Positions 39,601 to 51,689 of a DNA stretch of 64,000 nucleotides are shown in pieces. The stretch is taken from assembly GCA_021234155.1 (NCBI GenBank), contig JAJEKV010000688.1:1-64000 (forward strand), written 5' to 3'. The DNA comes from Isoetes taiwanensis. Taxonomy: Eukaryota > Streptophyta > Lycopodiopsida > Isoetales > Isoetaceae. The translations under genes were made by a program, and so were the position numbers. A model generated the notes under the pieces. It did no database searches and had not been told where the DNA came from. It was given only the letters and a program-made list of their open reading frames with translations. Positions within the stretch are counted from its first letter, which is position 1. Every line of letters begins with the position of its first letter.

Positions 39601-40973
39601 TTGCACTTTGAACACATTGTTATTGGATCACGCTACCCTCCTCAATAGTATGTTTGACCTTCTCATAGTATGCATTGTATTATGAGGAGCCTGCTTTTGA
39701 TAATGAAATAGGTAGATTTCAGACCACCTTCAGTTTACCATCATTGCATCATATGCATCATGGGAATCAAAGCAACCCATGATCATAGTTTGCTTATTAC
39801 TTTGTATGTAAACTTTTGTGCTATATAAGAGTGTTGTGGATGCAAGAGTTTATAAACTCTAGATTCAACACGAAGTTACATGAAAATTCGCACACATCAT
39901 TATAAACAATTTGGTTATGCGGTCCAAGGTATGCCATTGTTATTCACGGGTTTACAATATGAATTTATGCCTATCCTTATTATTGATGATAACGATGATA
40001 GAATATAGATAGATAAATAAAGATAAAATTGCATCTCTTATTATTGATGATGACTATGATAGAATTGCATCTATTCAGACTGCCATAAGCAGTGCAATAA
40101 TAAGGACAAACTATCCAAGCTCATCAATGTGTTGAATAATGTTTTGGTATATGTTAAAAAATATCATGGTTGTTAAACGTATCATGGTTGTTTTGGTCAT
40201 AAAAAGTCTCTCGCTTCAATGCTTTTTAGGGCTTTTGTCCCACATTATTGGGGCACATTTGCTTTCATAAAAATTCCATAAATATCGTAAAGGTTATGAA
40301 TAATGGACAATCTTTACAGAAGATATGGGTACCCTACTTATGCCCAACAACATTGGGTACACCTTTTACCATATGTTTTAGATACCTTGAAATGTCATGT
40401 TGCGGTGGTATTATGGACTTTGAAGGAGATGATACAGTACTATTGGTCGAAAAAAGTTGTGTAGGTAGCATGGGAGCATCAAACAAAGTACAAAGATTAG
40501 GCCCTTGGTGATGTGCGCCATGTGGAGATACATATTTAGAGTTCCATCATGATGTAAAAAATCGTTAATGAGCTAGGACATGATTTTGTGTTTTGGATTT
40601 ATGTACCTATTTTTTGTTGGTGTACTTAACTACCTCTAAGTGTGACATTTTGAGCATAAGTTTGGATCTGTCTTTCTAAATTTTCGTCTTTAGAGGTAGA
40701 TTTAACTGCCCATCCCACATTCGTTATAAAGCATTGTTTTCAAGCATCTTGAAATCCATAAAAGCAAAGTTAATACATTGATGATATTGTCATTAGACAA
40801 TTTCAATAACAAAAGCAAATAATGTCTATTCTTGCCAATATCAACATTTGCTATTGTCAAAGTTGCACATATGGATATTTGCTGTTGTCAAAGCTGCACG
40901 TATGGATGTTAAAGGCCAAGAAAAAACACATGCCGAGACATTAGCCCGGCAACGCCGGGCACACGTTTACTAG
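36700..40973 (+). mobile_element. Helitron unit C, full length (4.27 kb), with intact 3' hairpin
   Basis: Starts TCTACTTATTTAAAATG right after CTAG of unit B. It ends with GCCCGGC-AAC-GCCGGGC (7-bp perfect stem), nine bases, then CTAG at 40970-40973 followed by host T, which is the classic Helitron 3' end (hairpin near CTRR, insertion before T). No Rep/Hel protein is encoded, so it is non-autonomous. From about 36.8 to 39.4 kb it differs from units A and B chiefly where those have CAG or CTG, often with small indels, whereas most of 39.5-40.35 kb is nearly identical to B. Parts of its sequence may therefore be unreliable. Confidence 0.85.
40942..40973 (+). repeat. Helitron 3' terminal hairpin and CTAG end
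   Basis: GCCCGGC at 40944-40950 pairs perfectly with GCCGGGC at 40954-40960 around an AAC loop. ACACGTTTA then leads to CTAG. The geometry (hairpin about ten bases before CTRR) matches the known termination signal of rolling-circle Helitrons. Confidence 0.82.
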
Positions 40974-41005
40974 TGCTCTTTGAAATGCTCTTTGAAAGTC
41001 TAGCT

Positions 41006-42200
41006 TTAAGAGCATGCATTGCTATCCTGTCTGTTTATTCCAATGTAAGCCTTCAACAGCTCCAATGTAGTTGTCAAGAATATTTCTTTGGGGTAAAAAG
41101 GCAGACTGGCAGGGCTGATGATCTTATGCAGGGTAACTTTCAATCTGTTTGCTAGGATCTTGGCCAAGACTTTATAGCTAGTGTTGGTCAGAGTTATTGG
41201 TCTACAATCACCAGTGTTTTCTGGGCTCTCTACCTTTGGGATCAGTGTAATGTGCCCTGCATTAATTGCTGGATGTAGTCTTGAAGCTCTCCAGGCCCCT
41301 TGGAAGAAGGTTACCAAATCATCCTTCATTATATCCCATATTTCCATGTAGAATTCTGGCTATTTGCCATCTGGCCTGGACTTTTGCCTTTAACCATTGA
41401 TTTTAAAGTTTCCAAAATCTCCTTCTCCTGTGGGATTGCCAGAATGTCCTCTTCTTCAATTGACTCTGTATCCTGGGATATGTCTTGAAAGAACTCCTGT
41501 AAGATCTGTTCCTCCACCTGATGGTTCTCAAAAAGTTTAGAGTATTCAACCTGAAATTTTTTTTCAATCTCCTTTTGATCCTCCCGAATTCTATTCTGTC
41601 CATCTTTAACTTTAACAATGCCATTATTTAGAATCCTATTTTTAGCTGCTCTGCTTTAACAATGCCATTATTTAGAATCCTATTTTTAGCTGCTCTGAAG
41701 AAAAAGACTGAGCTGCAATTATCCATTCCATTAAGATATTTATATCTCATGACAGCCCTAGCTTCTTTTTCCTCAACTAATTTAATCTTTTCTTCCAACT
41801 CTTCCTCTTTATCTTATACTACTCTATTATCCTTATCTCCAAAGAGCTGTCCTCTAACAATCTTCATGGCTTCATAAATATCTTGCTTCTCCTTTTTCTT
41901 CTTCTGAAAAACAGTCCCTAACTAACTACATTATCCCTAACTATAACTAAAATATTTTCAACCATCATTTGTAGTTCTAAAATAGGGTCTCCTAACAATG
42001 TGCTCCATTCTTGACTTTTAGTAGTGCATAGTAGTGCCTTGGTTTACGCTGCCTGAGTTAACGGCGTCAGTTAATGTTGAATTTGTTGCCTCCATTCCTC
42101 CACCCAGATCTGCATTTTCCACGCCTGTCTTCTCTTCAGATCCTTTCTGTTTTGCTTTGCAAAGAATGCTTGTTCAAGACTTAACAAAAATTTGCAATTG
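41006..42200 (-). pseudogene. LINE (L1-type) reverse transcriptase remnant
   Basis: On the minus strand, pieces of a non-LTR reverse transcriptase read in order across frames: a Lys/Glu-rich linker (42.2-41.6 kb), LKSMVKGKSPG (about 41400), then AINAGHITLIPKVESPEN and CRPITLTNTSYKVLAKILANRL (41250-41120). These correspond to RT blocks with the KSPGPDG and LIPK...RPI motifs. The catalytic YADD region and the C-terminus are missing, because the element is cut near the Helitron 3' end. A 44-bp tandem duplication (41611-41697) lies inside it. It ends just before the GFT1 5' UTR. Confidence 0.75.
41611..41697. repeat. 44-bp tandem duplication inside LINE relic
   Basis: The segment beginning TTTAACAATGCCATTATTTA and ending GCTGCTCTG occurs twice in a row, almost unchanged, within the LINE remnant. 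This is a recent local duplication. Confidence 0.8.
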
Positions 42201-42321
42201 ATCAATTCTAAGCTGAATACATCCTGAGCCGAAGATTGTGCCTTCTGGGTTGGAAAAACGTTGAAGATCTGGTTTCTTGGATCTTCTGAATTGTGAGTTT
42301 TATTTTTTGCTAGAAACAATT

Positions 42322-43359
42322 ATGGCAACCAAGGTCGAGATTCCTAAGTTTTTTGCTGCTACTGGGCCGCTTGTAGTTGGGTATGCACTTTGTTCCAGTC
42401 TTCTGGCTGTTATTAACAAATATGCAGTAACATATTTTCCTTACCCTAGTCTTCTTACTGCTCTGCAATACATAACTAGTGCTGGAGGTGTTTGGATCTT
42501 AGGCAAGCTTGGAATCCTCTATCATGATCCTTTAACCAAGGACATGGTTAAGAAATTTCTTCCTGCTGCTTTTGTTTTTTATCTAGCCATTTTTACCAAT
42601 ACTAACCTACTCAAGCATGCAAATGTCGATACTTTTATTGTATTCAGATCTTCCACACCCTTGCTTGTTGCTATGGCAGACACAGTCTTTAGGAAACAGC
42701 AATTTCCATCAAAGTATACATTTTGTTCTCTATTGGTCATATTAGGGGGTGCTGTGGGTTATGTTATAACAGATTCTCAATTCACTCTTACTGCCTATTC
42801 ATGGGCATTAGCATATCTGATCACCATATGCACTGAAATGGTTTATATCAAGCACATGGTGACCAATTTGGGGCTGAATACATGGGGATTTGTTTACTAC
42901 AATAATCTACTGTCTCTTATGATGGCACCTGTATTCTGGATCTTGACAGGGGAGTATGTTGATGTACTACAAGCATCTTTGGCAAGCTTGCTTAGCTTTC
43001 AGACCCTTTTCCCTGTGGCCCTTTCTTGTGTATTTGGACTGGCTATCAGTTTCTTTGGTTTTGCTGCCAGAAAGGCTATATCAGCTACTGCATTTACAGT
43101 GACTGGGGTTGTAAATAAGCTGTTGACAGTCATTATCAATGTGCTGATATGGGACAAACATGCAAGTAACATTGGCATCGTTTGTCTTCTTTTTACAATT
43201 ATAGGGGGTGTGCTTTACCAGCAGTCTACCACATTGAAGCCTTCAACTCCACAAGTCACTGAGGAGGAATCTAAAGAAGAGCTGCCAAATTCATATGAGG
43301 AAAAGGAAAAAGAAGAGGAAGATGAAGAGAGTGCTTTTCTTACAAAGACATCAAAGTAA
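42322..43359 (+). CDS. GFT1: GDP-fucose transporter, GFT1/GONST4-like (345 aa, intronless)
   Basis: Intact 345-residue membrane protein of the nucleotide-sugar/triose-phosphate translocator superfamily. It closely resembles plant Golgi GDP-sugar transporters of the GONST4/GFT1 type, which exchange cytosolic GDP-L-fucose for luminal GMP and so supply fucosyltransferases. About ten hydrophobic segments are visible. Landmarks are VGYALCSSLLAVINK near residues 19-33, FYLAIFTNTNLL at 86-97, FIVFRSSTPLLVA at 105-117, and GVVNK at 262-266, the family's variant of the GALNK nucleotide-binding motif. A Glu/Lys-rich cytosolic tail (313-337) ends the protein. The open frame extends 15 codons upstream without an ATG; the ATG at 42322 (context caattATGGC) gives the expected family length. 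There is no intron in the CDS. A LINE relic on the opposite strand lies just upstream, and the Pin1 gene follows about 0.9 kb downstream on the same strand. Family assignment is firm; choice of GDP-fucose over another GDP-sugar rests on remembered similarity. Confidence 0.93.
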   Translation: MATKVEIPKFFAATGPLVVGYALCSSLLAVINKYAVTYFPYPSLLTALQYITSAGGVWILGKLGILYHDPLTKDMVKKFLPAAFVFYLAIFTNTNLLKHANVDTFIVFRSSTPLLVAMADTVFRKQQFPSKYTFCSLLVILGGAVGYVITDSQFTLTAYSWALAYLITICTEMVYIKHMVTNLGLNTWGFVYYNNLLSLMMAPVFWILTGEYVDVLQASLASLLSFQTLFPVALSCVFGLAISFFGFAARKAISATAFTVTGVVNKLLTVIINVLIWDKHASNIGIVCLLFTIIGGVLYQQSTTLKPSTPQVTEEESKEELPNSYEEKEKEEEDEESAFLTKTSK

Positions 43360-44246
43360 AATTGTATCCATGCTTCCAAAGGGTTACCTTCATTTTTTAG
43401 TGAAACACAGTAAACTGGAAAGGATTACAGTCTCTTTTTAGAGATGTTATATCTATTAATCAAATTCTTAATTTGTCAAAGAATTTGTAAAAGCTGAACA
43501 TAGTAAACTGGATCCTTGCAAATAAAAGGATTTCAGTCTGTTTTTGAAGATCTTTTATCTATTAATTAAATTTCTATACCTTTGGTAACAGCATATACAT
43601 GTTCATTTGATAAATGTGCTTGAAAACTTACCTTGATGCATTCCATATTGTTTAGATTGAAGCCTTAACATTAATACTGTGGGCCATATTTTTACTGCAA
43701 TCTTTGTATTCAACCTGTATTTTATCTTTTAACGCACTCTGACCTGTGGGGTGGCCATAGACACAGGTTTTACATACCATTTCGATGTCTTTTTGTTTTG
43801 AGCAAATTTGACGATTTTATATTAAAGAAGCTGCAGGCTTTAAGAATGATAACAAAATTTATGCTGTGCTTTGACCTGATTCAAACCAGAGAAAAAAAAG
43901 AAAGCATTTTGGTTTGGAAGATTGACTGGGTTTACAATTTTTGTACATATGTAATGCTTCAAACTGCATACAACATGAAGGTCAAGCATTAAGCTCTCAG
44001 AGGAGTTCAAAATCAAAACGACTTTGATTGAAACTATTCCAATGCCAAAAATGAGGGAACAAGAGAATGAAAAGCTGTGCAGATGGTATGTTTTTAAGGT
44101 GATAAAATATGGTTTTTGGCTGGTAAAACGGTACCCTATTTTTATTAATTTTAGCAGGGAAAAGATTAGGGCAGACGGGTTTGGACGGTGGGGATTTGGT
44201 CTCGATATGTCTAAACCGCGGCGAAAGGGTTGTGCTGTAGAATAGA
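43360..44246 (+). other. Intergenic region GFT1-Pin1, with imperfect 3' UTR duplication
   Basis: Contains the 3' end of the transporter transcript. Two related stretches, about 43408-43470 and 43500-43578, share AGTAAACTGGA, a TTNCAGTCT-TTTTT core and ATCTATTAAT, so they look like an old tandem duplication. An AATAAA lies near 43520. The last 250 bases before the Pin1 ATG should hold its promoter and 5' UTR, but I recognise no specific element. Confidence 0.5.
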
Positions 44247-45008
44247 ATGGGAGGGGAGAAGGTCCGTGCATCCCATCTGCTTGTGAAGCACCAGGGGTCA
44301 AGGCGCCCTGCCTCATGGCGCGATCCAGAGGGCGATTCAATTCGCCGGACTACCAGAGATGCCGCTGTTGCAAAGTTGAATAGCCTTAAGGATGACATTG
44401 TTTCTGGTAAGGCCAAGTTTGCCGATCTTGCTATCCAATATTCCGATTGTAGCTCTGCCAAACGTGGTGGTGATCTTGGTACGTAAGCTCTTGTATTTGC
44501 ATATTTTTGCACCTGTTTTGTTTTTGTTTTTTCATGCAGAATAGTAACTTAGGGTTCTGTTTTGATTAGGGTTAACTGTGAACTGGTTTTTTCTTTACTT
44601 GAAACAGTCCTAGGGTTCTTCCAATATGATGTTTTTATTGCTTTTTTAGGGAACTTTGATCCCCCTGCCAGCTGCTCTGATTGCTGGAGGGTCTACAATG
44701 GTTCCTATATTATTGCAGTTCATCTTGTATGCTTTATCAGGAATTTTGTTTTCCTTATTCTTGATCAGTACGGGATGTTACACTAGTTATCCAGTTTTTA
44801 GCATTGACAATAATGTACTGTCATGTTTATATGCTTTCATTCTCAGTACTTTCTCTAACTTGATATCACAATTTTGTACTCAGGTTGGTTCGGGCGTGGA
44901 CAAATGCAAAAGCCATTTGAGGAAACCACATATTCTCTTAAGGTTGGAGAATTAAGTGAAATTATTGATACTGACAGTGGTGTACATATAATATTGAGGA
45001 CAGGATGA
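44247..45008 (+). CDS. PIN1: Pin1-type peptidyl-prolyl cis-trans isomerase (parvulin), two exons
   Basis: Exon 1 is 44247-44478 and exon 2 is 44884-45008. Together they encode 118 residues, close to the roughly 119 of plant Pin1At; there is no WW domain, as is usual in plants. The donor is G|GTACGTAAG and the acceptor ACTCAG|GTTGG, and joining them restores a Gly codon at residue 78. Catalytic residues known from human Pin1 are all present: His10, Lys14, Arg19/Arg20 (phosphate clamp), Cys68, Gln86, Phe89 and His112. The enzyme isomerises phospho-Ser/Thr-Pro bonds in nucleus and cytosol. A four-residue stretch plus an Asp/Gly-rich loop after residue 24 is typical of plant forms. A polyadenylation-like AATAAA occurs near 45081. 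Without the intron, translation would stop at TAA 44484-44486, so the splice is required for function. High confidence in identity and exon structure. Confidence 0.94.
44479..44883 (+). other. Intron of the Pin1 gene
   Basis: A 405-bp GT-AG intron, T-rich, with a pyrimidine-rich run before TACTCAG. It interrupts codon 78 after its first base. Splicing reconstitutes the [12 protein letters not shown] core of the parvulin fold. Confidence 0.9.
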
Positions 45009-47740
45009 GCGTTATTCAGAAGGATGGGTTTTATGTGGATCTAAAGTCTGAACAAATATTGTATATTGTTATTTGTGGTTAATAAATCAAGCACTGCTCA
45101 CTAAAGTTCGTATTGAGACTTTTATATTGTCATTCCGTTTATTTGGAAACCCCATCTTTTATGAATATGGCGTTTTGAGTGTAGTGCTTTGTTTCAAGGA
45201 GCAGGTTTAGATTGTCACGGCTTTGAAAATCCCGGTTATGGTTGAAGAATTCTCTTCTTTATTTTCCTGTCGAGCTTTGGATTATGTATTGTTTTAAAGG
45301 TTGTATTGTTCTAAACTGGTCTCTGGAAAAATTAAATCACAAAAATCACATTAATTTTGGTCTCGTCTGCGTAAGTTTGCAACAGTGTGAATTGGGGGCT
45401 TTGTGTTTTGGTGCCAGAATGGCATTCTAAGGGTCCATTCCGACTGGCTGTTAAGTTAGGTTAAGTTAGCATTTTTAACCACAACACTCTTTACACCACA
45501 AGTTTGTTAGCATAATATTAGTTAGTGGTGGTTAATTTTTTTTTAACGGAAAACTTTAACCGAACCTTCCTTCACACTCAACATCGCAGTTAATATGCTG
45601 TTAACACAAAGTTAACTAGACCATTAAAATATACTACGAAATGTGAAAAATTAAAGTGACTCGACGAGGTCACTTTAACTCCAGTTAATTTACGGCAGGC
45701 AAGTATGGCTAGTCTCATTTAGTGTTGCCGGAGTTCTCCTTTTCGCCGCGACAATCATACTCTCACGGGCCATCACGGGACGCCATAGCATGCCGGGTTT
45801 TCCACTTACGATCTTTGGGCCATCGCGAGCCATAGCCAATGCCTAGGGTTTTCCACTTATAGGCTTCTTAAGCGATGTATTAATCGGGAGCTGCCACATC
45901 TTGGGTTTTCCACTTATAGGCTTCTTAAAGCGATGTATTAATCGAGGCGGCCACTTCACCGTACGGGATTAAGATTGATCCAGGTATGCCTTCTTCGCGA
46001 TGCTTTCGGTCTTTGGGGCTTTTGGGAACATATGCAGTTTTAGGGTTTCTGTCCTGGGAAAGCTTAGGATTTTGGTGTTTTATATTGGCCATAGCAGTAT
46101 GTTGTGTTGCAGTTTATATGGCTTGGTTAAGAATAAGAGATGGCTCAGAATAATCTGGCCCAGGTTGGTGTAGGAGTGGTATTGGATCCATTCTTTGCAT
46201 TTTTGTGGCCTTCGGATCCGGATTACTTATTTTTCAATGCTTTGCTAATCCATTGGTGGGCTTTTCCTACATTAATTGTGGCTTTTTGAGTTTCGTCATT
46301 AGTGTTTGGTGTGCATGTTATCACAAAATGGAGACTTGGAGAGTCGTGGACTTGGGGAGTTATTTTTTTTTTTTAAAGAATATCATGATGGTTTATATTC
46401 ACAGGCAGCTTGGTTCGGGAAACTTTTTGGCCTAAAGCATCAAGTTTCCTGCACTTTTGAACCTGCCCGACAAGCTACAAAGCTATTCTTCAAAATTACC
46501 GGAAAAACCAAGAAAAACTCTTAATTGTAGTGTGAAATTTTCCGCTAATATTTTGCCTACATGTTAATTTTAGAAAGTAATCTGGACACATGGGCTTAAA
46601 CCTCGGTATTTCCCGAACCAAGACAAAGCAAAGTGAGTCCGTGGCAATAGATCCATACTAAAGGCCGGATTGCCGAGAGAATGTCACCGCAATTCATGGA
46701 CTTGAACGAAGTTTCATCGAATTTTTTCAATATTACGATTATGATTTTTTTCATAACAAAACATTTTCAATCGGGAAGAATAGCGAAGTCCTTCATCCAT
46801 AAGAGCTTGCATAACATGTAATTTATCTTTGCGTGGTTCAAGTTCAATAGTCGCCAAAGGAAAGGATTGTTCCAATAATTGCAGCCAATTTTTTAGATTG
46901 CTTCCTCGCAAATGATGCGTACACTACTAAAGGATCATAAGTAAGTTTCGGCATTCTTTTTCTTTTAAAACAAAACTTAAACATCGTGAGACATCCCCTA
47001 TTTAATGACGATATTTACAACTTTTATGTCAAATATGCGGATATTCAACACTACATATGCCTCCCTTCTATGGAAGAGAAGCTTCAACATGGAAACTTTG
47101 GGCGGGGTTTATAATCGTCCATAATCCTAGAAGTTTCAAAAGTCTAACAACCGAAGTTTTGTGAAAAGTATTACGGGTTCAAGCTATGCCCATCGCATTT
47201 CCAACAAGAGCTTTGCGCCGATCTTGCCACCAACTAACACTCGGGGAATCCAAAGCTTTGGGCTCGAGAAACCCACAAGACTTATTGACAAGGGTACGAT
47301 TCCGGTCAGAATGTAGGAAAAAGGAAAATCTGAGAATCAAAGCTCAAGAATCGAAGCTCAAAAATCATACGGATGAGAAAAAGTCCCGGTTGAAAGGAAG
47401 AAAATCTAAAATTTTCGATCCAAAACGGACATGCCTCTCAAAGGAAAAAGGGCAATCAATCTGCTGAAATAAGATAAAAGGCAATGCGGAATGGGGGAGA
47501 AATTATAAAGGCAAAAAGGCAAAAGGCAAATAGATACAAGTTGAAAATAAAGAAGGTCCATTTTTTTGATAATGGGTGAAAAGTATCTTCGGTGGGTAGC
47601 AAAAGCATCGTCCGGTGCGATGCTTATAGAGGGTTTAGCCTTTAAAGCACCCCCTTTTGCTTAATTTGGGTGCTTTAATGAATCGCCATTTTTTTTACGC
47701 CCTTCATGTACTAACACGTCCACCTCACGAATGAACCGTT
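45009..47740. other. Intergenic, two short tandem or inverted repeats
   Basis: Begins with the Pin1 3' UTR. GGGTTTTCCACTTATAGGCT with TTCTTAA(A)GCGATGTATTAATCG is repeated at about 45846-45890 and 45903-45950. A short start-to-stop frame at 46140 (50 codons) has no recognisable domain. 46.5-47.7 kb shows no supported feature. Confidence 0.4.
45429..45720 (+). mobile_element. MITE-like end with GTTAAGTTAGGTTAAGTTA terminus
   Basis: Starts AAGGGTCCATTC...GTTAAGTTAGGTTAAGTTAG, followed by TTAAC-rich sequence. A perfect 10-bp-arm hairpin (TTAAAGTGAC/GTCACTTTAA, 45651-45678) lies inside. The right terminus is not found. The inverse of the same terminal sequence occurs at 55655-55700. Confidence 0.5.
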
Positions 47741-48849
47741 AGGATAATGATTGTGGGTTTTAGGCGGATTTTCGCACAGTGTGGTGGTAGTACGTTGCAA
47801 ATTGATTACTTCGTCATGGGCGCGAAAATTCTCCCTCCAATTCAATTATCCTCCCTCTCGGGAATTTCATGGCGCTCCTCGATACCGGCCTCGAGGCAAT
47901 CACAGCGTTTAGCATTGGATTTTCGCCCGATGAATCCCAATACAAGTGTTCCCAAATTTGTTGGATGTCAATCCAACACGGGGAAATATCACGTGAAGAT
48001 CCGGTTTCCGCAATTTACAAGAAATTGGATGCGAGAGAGAAAGAGAGAATCTGATTAAGGAATAAGATGAAAAGAGGCGGTTGAGCGGGAGGATCGAGCA
48101 TGAGGCAGAAAAGAAATAGCCAAGCAAGTAGTTGATTACTTCAATAAGCTCACCAAAAAGCATTCACGTAACTCAAGGCTGATGTGATGAAGAGGGTGGT
48201 TCATCACCATGAAATGGAAATCTCGAACCTGGACTTTTGCCAAATCCAAAGGAGTGCAAGGCGGGCCGAGTCTTTGCTCAACAACTTGAAATGACAATGG
48301 CAGCCACAAAGAGGCTAAGGAACCATGATATTTGGAGAGCGGAACCTCAACACTTGTGATGGCTTCTTCCACAAATTCGAGATGCAATTCCACTATGGCG
48401 GGGCTGTTAGGTACATCTATTTCTTGTCTTCATGCACGGTGCTTCTTCATGCTTTCAAGTGCTTTGTATCGGTTGAAAGTGATCTTTGGGTGGGATATGT
48501 TCATTGATACATGTGCAATATTTCTTATGATAGGTTGCATGAGGTCAACAATTGCAGCTTCTTTGATTAAGGAAATCGGAAGCCTTCCTTGGAAATGGTC
48601 CGTGGTCCGCTTTCCAAAAGAGGTTGAGGTGCGATTCTCTCACCCCCGCTTGCAAGCAAAGCATAACGTATTCCTGGAAAAAAACAGCCAGAGTCTCTCC
48701 TTGCAAGAAAGATGTTGTGTTTCTTGTTGGAGAGTCGGGGCTTGAATTTCTTATCCCTGCACCTTCGGAGGTCACACGGTATAAGTTTCCATACAAAACT
48801 TTTTTTTTTCCGCTATTTCTAACCAAAGGCCACCATTCAATTGCTTGAC

Positions 48850-51190
48850 TATATCAACAATACACAAAAGGGACATCCCGAACACCACTGTTTGCTTAAA
48901 GGCTTTCGAAGTTGAAGCCTATTTATGTGAAGAAAGCATCGAAAGGAAACCGTTGTTGCATATACCATATGAAGTTGAGTATGCCGCGGTAGCAATCAAT
49001 GCATTAAGGTCAACAAAACCGGATTCCATGGTGAAGAGTGCAAGTGCACTGCGAGGTCCGTGGACCTGGTGAGAAGTGTCCGCCACCAACATAACGATGA
49101 CTCAACCAAATGAAGCCTCGAGGGTCGCGGGTTTGCAACAAGAGCTTGCAGGGTGAAGAATGGTATAAACATGACCGCTGATGCGCATATGTCGAAGTGT
49201 GGCACGAAAAGTCTTCCTTATATGTCCAAGAGAAAGAGAGAATCACGAAGTTCTTGCTTGAATGGAAGACGCTTGAAAAGGTAATATCTCTTTATTGTTT
49301 TCCGAAGCTTGCCGATATGTGCCGGCCATCTACCGACTATCGCTTTGTGCTTTTCAACTTGGTGATCTTCTTTTATGCTACTGATCTTGTTACGATTCAG
49401 GTGGAGACGTAAGAAGCCGGGATGGAGTTGCGGCCTGCGTTACCAAGGAAGTGCGGTGGCAGCCGAAAAGAAAAGATCTAATGCCACCAAGAAGGGAAAC
49501 CAAAGTAAGAAGTCCAAGGTAGCCGGTGGGATTACTACCTGAAGCACAAAGGCTGCCGAGAAGAAGGGAAACAAAAGTAAGAAATCCAAGGTACCGGTGG
49601 GACCGCGACTGAAATTTCGCGGCCTGACAAGATGAGACCTCAAATGGCAAGGGGAAAAAAAAAGGACCAAAGCGGTTCTTAGATTGTCTTACAAGAGAAC
49701 GGCAGTGAAGAAGGCTTTCATTTCATATCCGTGTTCCACGTTGAAGATATTAGGTGTCACACAATTGGGGTGGGTGGCGTGCCATGCAATTCAAGAGGTG
49801 CTTGGACAATATCCAAGATGGCACCATTGTTTACGTAATTGATTTTGGCCGAGAATTACAAACATCAAAATACAAAGGGAGGTTCAAAGCCAGCATTGGC
49901 ACAATGACCAAATAACAATTTCGGCCCACATCACGTGATAGGATGGACAGCACTCTACGGGATCGTAAAGCTATTGAAGGAAACCCATTTTTACTTGGAG
50001 GATGACAAGATTCATGACACTCTTTTTGTGCAACAATTGTCTTAGAAAGCACAATTCATGGCTAGTATCAAATGGTGTAGAATTCTCCAGGCATATAGTT
50101 TGGTCGGATGGTTGTTTTAGCCAATTCAAATCTGCGGAATCACCATTCTATTTCCTACCAAGATATCACCACGAGCTAGGGAAGGAAATAATATGGAATT
50201 TCTTTGGGACAGCCCATGGTAAGGGGAAAGCACGATGGGCAGGGGCAGTCCCCTCAAGGGGCATTCACTAGAGAGGCGGCTCAAGTATGATGGAGTGAGA
50301 TAGGGGTCTTCGCCTTTTGTGAATGGTCGCTATGAGTTGGAATGAAGGTGCCAAACCGGGGACATCAAGAGGTAATATGCTTTCATCCGCATTCATCCGC
50401 TTTTAACGTGCTTTCATCGCTTCACAAAGTGCTTTTATCTGCTTTTATCTGGCCGTGTATCTTTGTAATGTGCCTCATCTTGTATGTGAACAATAGTTGT
50501 TCTGGCTTTTTGCGAGCACTTTTGGTTCATTGAAAAGGATGATGTTGATAGGAGTACCATTTGGGCTGGAGGCGCTGCAGTAGAAGGGACGAAGAAATAC
50601 ACAAGATCAGGACATACTTGGCCAAATCAAGCACAAAGGGTGGCTCATAGAGGTTTAAGTTGTTTTCGTGGTAGCTTGTTTGAAAGGAAACCGGTCATCT
50701 TGTGTGAACAAGCCGAGGTTAAAGGGTGGAAATATGTTACTCTAAAGTTTAAAAAGTCCTTTGGTGAAGGTCTTGAAAGGCTAAATCGATGAGGCATTTT
50801 TTGAAGGTGATGGAGAATGGCTTAGTGGAAACATAGAGGAAGGTGATAACTTTGTCATTTGTAGTGAGGAGGGAAATCGAGGAGAATGCAGATTTCTATG
50901 TGGTCAAATGTGTTAAGCGAGGCATATCCTGAGAATTGTCAAGGATACGGGTCAGACCTTCAATGTCGATGAACATGTGTTGGCTGGTTTGTACTATCTT
51001 TGCCGCACCGAATGGTACCAGGAGCTACTTGAAGACAAAGGTCGACCTTCGATCACGAGTCATCACATTATCAGCCATCAAGTTTGAGATGAATCGATTC
51101 GGCACTATGATTTTCCTTGATCGGGCTACTCACCGGATGATCCTTGACGATACCGCCATATGAAGGTTGAATATGCTTTGACCTAGTTGT
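48850..51190 (+). pseudogene. DDE-type transposase-like gene, degenerate
   Basis: Plus-strand pieces form an ordered set: HIVWSDGCFSQFKSA (50092-50136) and EIIWNFFGTAHGKGKA (50187-50235), matching the SDG..QFK ... FF.T.HGKG..DG.GA pattern of a widespread DDE-like transposon protein. Then LSCFRGSLFER (50658-50690), EWLSGNIEEGDNFVICSEEG (50817-50876) and a C-terminal DTGQTFNVDEHVLAGLYYL (50945-51001). Frames change and stops intervene between pieces. Upstream segments from 48.85 kb (Lys/Arg-rich) may belong to its N-terminal half. The family is eukaryotic and transposon-borne; I cannot name the superfamily with certainty. Confidence 0.55.
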
Positions 51191-51689
51191 TTTATCATTT
51201 TAACAGGTCTGTAGTTACTTGTGTACTTGTCTCAAATTTTGATCATTATATTGGAGACAATGCTTGTGAGTATTAGAGTCTTTTAGTATTGGAAACAATG
51301 CTTGTAGTAGTCTTTGTATTGGAGTATTTTAGTCTTTGGAAACAATGCTTGTAGTATTGCAGAGTAAACTTGATATATATTACAGAAAATTGTACACTCA
51401 ACATTTGAGACATCTTACAAGATCACTCAATACTCAAGATATAACACAAAGTAATGCGATATATTACAAAAAGTAGTGTACAATGGTTACTTCATAAGTC
51501 ATCGAAGTCCTCAAATCTATGCTCGCCGCCAGGAAGGGTGCCTAGTTTGCCTTTTGTACTTCAATAGGAGCATTGAGGATATAGTAGGCTGAGACAAGGT
51601 AGTTGTTGAGGCAAGAATCCAAACCTTTGCAAGCGTCTCGGGGCCAACCATGCATCGGTGAAATCAATTTGTGAGATCGCTTCCCGTGA

